Shown here: one piece after another, positions 8,209 to 14,000 of the stretch
Position numbering within the stretch: the first letter of the stretch is position 1
How the letters are laid out: every line of letters begins with the position of its first letter
Virus record (IMG/VR): IMGVR_UViG_3300010885_018765
Location: 1-28,102 of that record
From: a virus
Reading direction: 5' to 3' (one strand)
Length of the DNA: 28,102 bases
Notes under the pieces: model-generated
Database searches by the model: none
Told to the model about the DNA's origin: nothing
What the model saw: the letters and a program-made list of their open reading frames with translations, nothing else
Made by a program: the position numbers and the translations under genes

Positions 8209-10007
8209 TGAGCAATTATGACATATATAAAACGGATGGTGTCACCAAATATACCATCGTTGAAAAAGGTTTTAATACTGAAACCGATTTAACGTTTATC
8301 GGTAGCAATGCCCAAAAATATGGGGAATTACTACAACAAAATTTTATTAATTTATTGACTAATTTTTATGCATTGCCTTCAGATTTACAACCGGCATCAT
8401 CTCCGTCAGCGTATAAAGCTAAAGCTATTCCTGGTCAACTAATATATGATGGCTCATTAAATTTATTTTTATGTACCGCACCATCACCCAATGGGACCGA
8501 TAGTGCAACCTTTGCTAAATTAGGTTTATTACCATGTTTGGCATATATAAAATACGAAAATAAAAAATTAGAAGAAAATCAATATATTGATGGTACATTA
8601 TCAGGATATCTATTGGTAACAGCCAATAATTGTCATTTTAAGAAAAATATAGAATCTTTGCCAATTTCTGATGTACTAACAGTGTCGTCATTAAAAAATG
8701 CTAATAATATAGATGTTACCGGATTAAACCCAATCATTCATTATATAGATGCTTGTCATATTGGTATTACTTTTTCAGGTAAAGCTAGTGCTACTGATGC
8801 TAATATAAATTCAGGCACTATTACGATATTACCGTCAGCATTAAAAGAATTCTATTCACCATCATTATCATCTAGTGTTTATAGTTTTGTAGCAAATCCA
8901 ATAACCTTTTATTCTGGTACGTTATCATCATATAGTTACCCAGATATCAATCAAATTGAAAAATATAATACTTTACAAAACATTGAGATAGGTGTATATA
9001 TAATGTTGGTAAATTTAGTAGATGGTAGCAATTATAATATTAGTAAGTATGTTATGATTAATACCACAGATAATAAAATTTGTGATATTAATACATTATA
9101 TTCTCTACCAGCAGGCTCATATACTTATTTCAATGGGTTACAATCGCATGCAGGTATACCAGAATTTAAAAATAGAATGATTTCCTATTCTACTACCATG
9201 GCAGGAATTTTTACTAATACATCTACCGGTAAAAATACAATAATAGAGTATAATGTAGTTAATGATAAATTAACAGCTACTCTAAAAGCATTACCAGTTG
9301 ATTGTCAAGATACTGCTAATTCTAAAGTAATGTTCTTATTAACACAAAATTTAGTAGTTAGAGTAAATTTTGAAAATAAAATATATGTTCATAATTTAGG
9401 AAATGGTAATGTAACCACAGTAGGGTATTATTATAGCCCAGATATGTCAGATGTTACGCAACAATATAATCTAATTGACATATTCTATATCAATAATAAT
9501 GTTTATTATATTTGGGGATATGCTGGTAAAATCAATATTACTAATGCTGCTACTGGTACCAAATTATTACCAAATGATATTGAAATATTAAAAACCTCAA
9601 AATTTGATACGTATTTCTATAATAATCCACATGGTACTGCCTTAGCAGCATCATCGTCATATATTGCATTCTGTAGTATTTCTGGTTCTAATATTATGGC
9701 TCATAAATTTGATGGTACTACAGTAACTAATCATATTATAGATACTAAAGCATCATTTGGTGCAACAGTATATTGTGAGGATGTTATAATAGATAATGAT
9801 GTACATTTTATTATCAGTGGTGATAAAATATCTGATGTTTCCGTGAACACTGCATTCACATCTCACACCATCACTGAACTATCTCCAAATGTTCCAAAAA
9901 CAACATATACTGTATTAAATGAAAGTACCGTACTTGGTGCAGCACCACATATTTCCAAATATTTCTATTACAATAAAAAATATTTGGTAAATCTTAACAA
10001 TCCTTAA
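8208..10007 (+). CDS. Fibre-like structural protein with long beta-rich distal part
   Basis: 599 residues; the ATG overlaps the upstream TAA (TAATG), with GGGG a few bases before it. Residues 1-110 are the shared N-terminal domain (YGELLQQNFINLLTNFYA, then PGQLIYDG), here with an insertion before PGQL. Residues 120-240 fit the surface-type beta module (YIDGTLSGYLLVTANNCHF, later ITFSGKASATDANINSGTI). The C-terminal 350 residues are Tyr/Asn/Ile-rich beta patterns with no recognised motif (for example NNVYYIWGYAGKINI and SYIAFCSISGSNI). They look propeller-like and loosely resemble the end of the 325-2169 protein. There is no Thr-rich linker and no TerD-like tip. It is the last gene of the operon that begins with the gp6-like gene and is followed at once by a strong hairpin terminator. 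Confidence 0.8.
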   Translation: MSNYDIYKTDGVTKYTIVEKGFNTETDLTFIGSNAQKYGELLQQNFINLLTNFYALPSDLQPASSPSAYKAKAIPGQLIYDGSLNLFLCTAPSPNGTDSATFAKLGLLPCLAYIKYENKKLEENQYIDGTLSGYLLVTANNCHFKKNIESLPISDVLTVSSLKNANNIDVTGLNPIIHYIDACHIGITFSGKASATDANINSGTITILPSALKEFYSPSLSSSVYSFVANPITFYSGTLSSYSYPDINQIEKYNTLQNIEIGVYIMLVNLVDGSNYNISKYVMINTTDNKICDINTLYSLPAGSYTYFNGLQSHAGIPEFKNRMISYSTTMAGIFTNTSTGKNTIIEYNVVNDKLTATLKALPVDCQDTANSKVMFLLTQNLVVRVNFENKIYVHNLGNGNVTTVGYYYSPDMSDVTQQYNLIDIFYINNNVYYIWGYAGKINITNAATGTKLLPNDIEILKTSKFDTYFYNNPHGTALAASSSYIAFCSISGSNIMAHKFDGTTVTNHIIDTKASFGATVYCEDVIIDNDVHFIISGDKISDVSVNTAFTSHTITELSPNVPKTTYTVLNESTVLGAAPHISKYFYYNKKYLVNLNNP

Positions 10008-10010
10008 TGC

Positions 10011-10037
10011 AAAAAGCCCACCGAAGGTGGGCTTTTT
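10011..10037. terminator. Bidirectional rho-independent terminator
   Basis: A perfect 12-bp inverted repeat (AAAAAGCCCACC, loop GAA, GGTGGGCTTTTT) lies between convergent genes ending at 10007 (plus) and 10039 (minus). A-run and T-run flank it on both sides, so it can stop transcription in either direction. Confidence 0.95.
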
Positions 10038-10038
10038 A

Positions 10039-10317
10039 TTATCTTACCGTAAATTTTTTATTACAGAATTTACATTCTACATGGTCATCATGTTCTACTA
10101 ATTGGTCTATAGGGTGAATACATTCATCTACCATTGTATTACGTAGGATGGCAATATCATCAAATAATGGTAACATTTTTTTATCAATTTCTGTAATTTC
10201 TTCCGCATATGCATTAACTTCCTCAACTAATTTTTGCATATTATCAAATTTTCTTAACCATGAATTTTTATCAGAAATATTAGTGAAGCTGGAAATTATT
10301 TTTTTATCAGATTTCAT
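10039..10317 (-). CDS. Small putative zinc-ribbon protein
   Basis: 92 residues. The N-terminal two thirds are charged and helical (NMQKLVEEVNAYAEEITEID). The C-terminal 30 residues carry a possible zinc site: Cys-x-His (ECIHP) followed about 14 residues later by Cys-x-x-Cys (ECKFCNKKF). Small zinc ribbons of this kind are common in large phages, but no specific function can be assigned. AGGA lies 7 bases before the ATG. It is a single-gene minus-strand unit inserted among plus-strand structural genes, with its own upstream AT motif (10345-10359) and ending at the bidirectional terminator. Confidence 0.75.
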   Translation of the reverse strand: MKSDKKIISSFTNISDKNSWLRKFDNMQKLVEEVNAYAEEITEIDKKMLPLFDDIAILRNTMVDECIHPIDQLVEHDDHVECKFCNKKFTVR

Positions 10318-10344
10318 TATGTATCCTATATCATAAAAACCATA

Positions 10345-10359
10345 ATAATATCATAATTT
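10345..10359 (-). promoter_or_regulatory. Candidate promoter motif shared by minus-strand single genes
   Basis: The minus strand reads AAATTATGATATTAT. The same 15-mer with one change lies upstream of the other isolated minus-strand gene (19247-19261), at nearly the same distance from its ATG. The TATGAT inside could serve as a -10 element. No convincing -35 is visible, so this is a shared-motif call only. Confidence 0.4.
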
Positions 10360-10380
10360 AAAATATGATGCAATATTTTG

Positions 10381-10388
10381 TATAAATA
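10381..10388 (+). promoter_or_regulatory. T4-type late promoter TATAAATA for the lysozyme/fibre operon
   Basis: An exact TATAAATA lies 28 bases upstream of the lysozyme ATG in a 99-base divergent intergenic region. It is the same octamer, at comparable spacing, as the one upstream of the gp6-like gene. It would place the lysozyme and the following three fibre genes under late control. Confidence 0.6.
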
Positions 10389-10416
10389 TAGTTTTTAATT
10401 CATTGGAAACTATAAT

Positions 10417-10854
10417 ATGATTAACGAAGAATCTAAAAATGTAATCAAATTCTTTGAAAGCTGTTCTTTAAATGCATATCAATGTCCAGCGAAAATATGG
10501 ACAATCGGATGGGGCGCAACTAAATTTGCTAATGGTAAAAAAGTAAAATCTGGTGATAAGATTACACAAAAACAAGCAGATAAATTATTTGATGATTTAT
10601 TAGCTGAATTTGAAGCAGGTGTTACCAAGTTAGTCACGGTTAAATTAACTGATAATCAATTAGGTGCATTAGTATCATTTGGATATAATTGTGGATTACA
10701 TAATTTAGAATCAAGCACATTATTAAAAAAAGTTAATGCTTCCGATTTTGAAGGTGCATCACAAGAATTTGGTAAATGGACCAAAGCCGCTGGTAAAGTA
10801 TTGAATGGGTTAGTGGTTAGACGCAAACGAGAAGCGGAATTATTCAAAAAATAA
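10417..10854 (+). CDS. Lysozyme (endolysin), glycoside hydrolase family 24
   Basis: 145 residues, a normal length for soluble phage GH24 lysozymes (T4 lysozyme has 164), which cut the peptidoglycan glycan backbone. The catalytic pattern is intact: Glu14, then 8 residues, Cys23, 5 residues, Thr29 within WTIGWGAT. This is the Glu-8-Asp/Cys-5-Thr spacing of the family, with Cys in the position held by Asp20 of T4 lysozyme. The downstream blocks LTDNQLGALVSFGYNCG and VLNGLVVRRKREAELF are also family-typical. There is no signal peptide or membrane segment, so release would need a holin; none is recognisable in the window. It sits alone among fibre genes, so a tail-associated role in local wall digestion is an alternative to lysis. 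GGAA precedes the ATG. Confidence 0.93.
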   Translation: MINEESKNVIKFFESCSLNAYQCPAKIWTIGWGATKFANGKKVKSGDKITQKQADKLFDDLLAEFEAGVTKLVTVKLTDNQLGALVSFGYNCGLHNLESSTLLKKVNASDFEGASQEFGKWTKAAGKVLNGLVVRRKREAELFKK

Positions 10855-10860
10855 GATACT

Positions 10861-12711
10861 ATGTCATATACTATTCGCCGTTTCGACAAAAGCAATACAA
10901 CTCCTGCACTAATTGTTAACGATAAAAAAGTTGATACTTCCACTACTACGCTATCCTTTTATGGATTGAATAGTTCGGATTTTGGGGCAGGATTAAATGA
11001 GAATTATTTACATTTGATGGAACATTTTTGCAATAGAGATATTTCTTTAGCAAAAGTAGTTCAGGGGCAATTGTGGTTTGATACGACAATTAAAAAAATG
11101 AAAATATGGAACGGCAATAGATGGCATATATTGAAAGAATATACCACCAATAAATTTCCAAAAGGGTTTGTTACTATTGTTGGTAATACTGTAAATGGTG
11201 AAACCGTATCAACTGCAAATACATTATATGATGAAGATGGTTTAGGAGATTTTACATACCAATGGTATTTAGGTAGTGATAAAATTACTGGTGCTACTTC
11301 ACCTACATATACTATTTTATTATCAGATGTTGGTAAAGATTTGGCAGTATCATTAAGTTATACTGATGGTAGCCACAATTATGAAACGGTATATAGTAAA
11401 TTCTATCCAATCAATTCAGCAGCTAACCATTTACCAACTGGTACATTAACTATTACCGGTATTGCCGAAATCGATGAAATATTAACCGCCGAAATTGATA
11501 ATATTCAAGATGCGGATGGTTTTATTGGTGGTAATTTTGGATGGATGCTAAATGGGGTGGATATTCCTGGTGCGAATAGTTCTAGTTATACAATTCAACC
11601 AGGTGATGCTGGTGGAACGATAAAAGCAAAATATTATTTTACCGATTTGAACAATAATCAGGAAGTTGTTTATAGTAATCAAGTTGTTATACCATATGCA
11701 GTAACTACAACTACTGCTGAACCTACTACAACAACTACCGAAGTTCCAATACCGGGTGTTTCATCTACTACCACCGAAGTACCATCAACATCAACAACAA
11801 CCTCTACTACAGGGGTACCGTCTACTTCTACTACAACTACACGACCAGATACTTCTGTATTAGATGGAAAAATAACAGCATGTAATACTTTGGTACCTAC
11901 ATTAAAAGATATTTGGTTCCAATCTGAAAAAGATAGAATCGTAACCGAACAGAATTGTGCTAAGGAATACAAACTTGGCGATAACGCTGATAATTTATCT
12001 CGACGAATGGGATTAGAGAGTAGTGACGCTGCAGCTATAGCCAAAGTTATAACCAATTATAATACTTGGGTAACTGGCATAAATGCATGTATACAAAATA
12101 AGAAAGATTTATTTACTATATTACAAAATACTTCATCCGCATTATCGTTAACCCAAGCATATCAAAGTAAATTGGAAATATATAAAACGGCGATTGATAA
12201 TGCGATTGCTTTTTATACTACTACATTAAATGATTACAGTGCTATTATTGGACAAGATGTTAGTGATAATCGCACTGAAACAACGTTACGTTGTCGTGTG
12301 GATTTAGAAGAATTGTACGATTCCGATTTAATACATTATGGTGCATGGAATGTTGTTGGTAAATATAAAGCCGCATGGGATGCCACTTTTAATGATGCGG
12401 TGACTGCTAATTTAGACATTTTGGTAACGTTAAATACTAGTGCAGCGGTATCTACTGTTACAGCATTAGCACAATATAAAATCACTACATTAAAAGACAT
12501 CTATGAAAAATTAAAAGTAATCAGTGATGCAGCAGATGCGAAATATGCATCTGTCAATGGTAATTATGGTATCGATTTAGGTGCTCGAATGGAATGGGAA
12601 ACAATAAGTGATGACACTGATAATCATACAGCAGCAGCAAAAAATCAATGGATTCGCTCTATAACCGATGGTGCTACGCTTACAACACAAGCACAAAACT
12701 TATTAACCTAA
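10861..12711 (+). CDS. Fibre-like protein with Ig-like repeats, Thr-rich linker and alpha-helical C-terminus
   Basis: 616 residues, starting 6 bases after the lysozyme stop. Residues 1-92 are the shared N-terminal domain (LNENYLHLMEHFC, then GQLWFDTTIKKMKIWNG). Two Ig-like repeats follow at about 100-180 (TLYDEDGLGDFTYQWYLG) and 190-275 (ITGIAEIDEILTAEI). Residues 281-329 are a Thr/Pro/Ser-rich linker. The last 285 residues are quite different from the other fibres: mostly helical, with heptad-like leucine, isoleucine and alanine spacing and almost no beta pattern (YQSKLEIYKTAIDNAIAFY, YKITTLKDIYEKLKVIS). It could form a helical bundle or a trimeric coiled coil. The helical end does not resemble a known phage family to me. 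As the only fibre here with such an end it may be a spacer, a whisker or a distinct receptor-binding subunit. Confidence 0.8.
   Translation: MSYTIRRFDKSNTTPALIVNDKKVDTSTTTLSFYGLNSSDFGAGLNENYLHLMEHFCNRDISLAKVVQGQLWFDTTIKKMKIWNGNRWHILKEYTTNKFPKGFVTIVGNTVNGETVSTANTLYDEDGLGDFTYQWYLGSDKITGATSPTYTILLSDVGKDLAVSLSYTDGSHNYETVYSKFYPINSAANHLPTGTLTITGIAEIDEILTAEIDNIQDADGFIGGNFGWMLNGVDIPGANSSSYTIQPGDAGGTIKAKYYFTDLNNNQEVVYSNQVVIPYAVTTTTAEPTTTTTEVPIPGVSSTTTEVPSTSTTTSTTGVPSTSTTTTRPDTSVLDGKITACNTLVPTLKDIWFQSEKDRIVTEQNCAKEYKLGDNADNLSRRMGLESSDAAAIAKVITNYNTWVTGINACIQNKKDLFTILQNTSSALSLTQAYQSKLEIYKTAIDNAIAFYTTTLNDYSAIIGQDVSDNRTETTLRCRVDLEELYDSDLIHYGAWNVVGKYKAAWDATFNDAVTANLDILVTLNTSAAVSTVTALAQYKITTLKDIYEKLKVISDAADAKYASVNGNYGIDLGARMEWETISDDTDNHTAAAKNQWIRSITDGATLTTQAQNLLT
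11701..11847 (+). repeat. Thr-rich low-complexity linker coding repeat
   Basis: Degenerate ACN-codon runs (ACTACAACTACT, ACTACCACCGAAGT, ACATCAACAACAACC) encode a Thr/Ser/Pro linker between the Ig-like repeats and the helical domain. Similar ACN-rich tracts occur at 13381-13490 and 16311-16385, and at the left window edge in reverse orientation. These are likely sites of recombination between paralogous fibres. Confidence 0.8.
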
Positions 12712-12723
12712 GGTTATAATAAC

Positions 12724-13998
12724 ATGGGAAACTATAACATAAAAAAATATAATGGTGCCGATGCTCCAATCCCAGAGTTGGTTGAGCATTCTGGGACATT
12801 AGATACATCAACTAGTCTAAATTTTTTTAGTAGAGGATATGATTATGGTGTTGCGGTAAATACTAATATGTTACGATTGATGGAACATTTTTGTTCATTC
12901 TCTAAACCAAAAAATCCAGTAATGGGACAATTGTGGTTTGACAGTATTAATAAATCGTTATCTGTATATAATGGTAAAACTTGGGATAATGTTAAATTTG
13001 GTACTATTACACCAAAATCTCTTCAATGGTCGGGGAATTTAACACAAAATACTATTGGTACCGAATCTACTATTTCTGGCACCATAACTGTTACTGATTA
13101 TCATTATAACTGTATATTTAAACCGGATTTATTAGCCAATAGTAATCAAGCATTATCTGATTATATTATTAGTGGTAATATTCCAACTGGTTTAACAGTA
13201 AATGTGACCGCAAATTCCCTATTTAATAGTGCATATATTACTATAACTGGAACTATCCCATCATCAACACCATCTTTTAATTTTAAAATAGAATTTAATG
13301 CATCAGCATTCACCAATGTTATGGATATTTCCGAAGTTTCTGATACATCCAACACCGCTGTGATACCCATGACGTTTACACCACCAACAACTACGTCTAC
13401 AACTTTAGCACCTACAACTACTACCACAACAGAAGCAACAACTACAACTACTACTTCACAAATTACTACTACCACTACAGCGGCAGGTACAGTTCCATTG
13501 AGTACCTTTAGTAGTATCAAATTAGGTATAACATGGGGGGGTGGCGTTGATTTAGACACCGTTGTTGCAGCATATGATGCTACCGGAAAATGTACTGACA
13601 TGTCTACGGTTACGCATGCTGGTAGTATACCAGGGGTTACGTATGGTGGTGATATTAGAACTGGTGGTACAGAAGAATATTATAATATTGATTTAACTCA
13701 ACTAACATGTAGTAAATTAGTATTAGGTATTTTAGAATATACTGATAATTCATTTACTATTATGTCTAGTTTAAATACTAACATTGTTGATAATACCACA
13801 CATACTAATATTGCCAGCTTCACCCTTTCTACTATTGCAAAAGATGCATCAAATACACCTAATACAACATGTATCGTTGGGGTATTTACTAAATCTGGAA
13901 CTACTTGGAGTTTCGTATCTTACCAAAAATTAATAAATTCACATAATGGCAAACACGCAATTTGGCCCGATGATTTATATTCTTCTTTAGGATTGTAA
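12724..13998 (+). CDS. Fibre-like protein with TerD-like C-terminal tip
   Basis: 424 residues, the simplest TerD-tipped fibre. Residues 1-95 are the shared N-terminal domain (YGVAVNTNMLRLMEHFC, then GQLWFDSINKSLSVYNGKTW). Residues 98-218 are the surface-type beta module (SLQWSGNLTQNTIGTESTIS, later KIEFNASAFTNVMDISEV). Residues 220-257 are a Thr-rich linker. Residues 260-424 look TerD-like: IKLGITW, then VDLD at 275-278 followed by AYDATGKC, then GGDIRTGG...EEYYNIDL at 308-324, KLVLGILEYTDNSF, and a final GVF...G..W.F block ending SLGL. TerD proteins show an xDLD block and a GDNRTG...E.I.IDL block that bind calcium; both are recognisable here. Bacterial TerD proteins act in stress and tellurite resistance; here the domain is a fibre tip, so adhesion or metal-dependent stabilisation is inferred. 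AAGG lies 9 bases before the ATG. Confidence 0.85.
   Translation: MGNYNIKKYNGADAPIPELVEHSGTLDTSTSLNFFSRGYDYGVAVNTNMLRLMEHFCSFSKPKNPVMGQLWFDSINKSLSVYNGKTWDNVKFGTITPKSLQWSGNLTQNTIGTESTISGTITVTDYHYNCIFKPDLLANSNQALSDYIISGNIPTGLTVNVTANSLFNSAYITITGTIPSSTPSFNFKIEFNASAFTNVMDISEVSDTSNTAVIPMTFTPPTTTSTTLAPTTTTTTEATTTTTTSQITTTTTAAGTVPLSTFSSIKLGITWGGGVDLDTVVAAYDATGKCTDMSTVTHAGSIPGVTYGGDIRTGGTEEYYNIDLTQLTCSKLVLGILEYTDNSFTIMSSLNTNIVDNTTHTNIASFTLSTIAKDASNTPNTTCIVGVFTKSGTTWSFVSYQKLINSHNGKHAIWPDDLYSSLGL
13381..13490 (+). repeat. Thr-rich low-complexity linker coding repeat
   Basis: ACN-codon runs (ACAACTACTACCACAACAG, ACTACAACTACTACTTC) encode residues 220-257 of the 12724 fibre, a Thr-rich linker joining the beta module to the TerD-like tip. 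They resemble the tract at 16311-16385, which precedes the paralogous tip. Confidence 0.8.
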
Positions 13999-14000
13999 TT

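Noticed and set aside
11679-12056. Minus-strand Val-rich ORF (and similar ones at 13161-13601 and 16184-16375)
   Set aside because: Antisense of ACN-rich Thr linkers reads as valine runs; no independent start signals.
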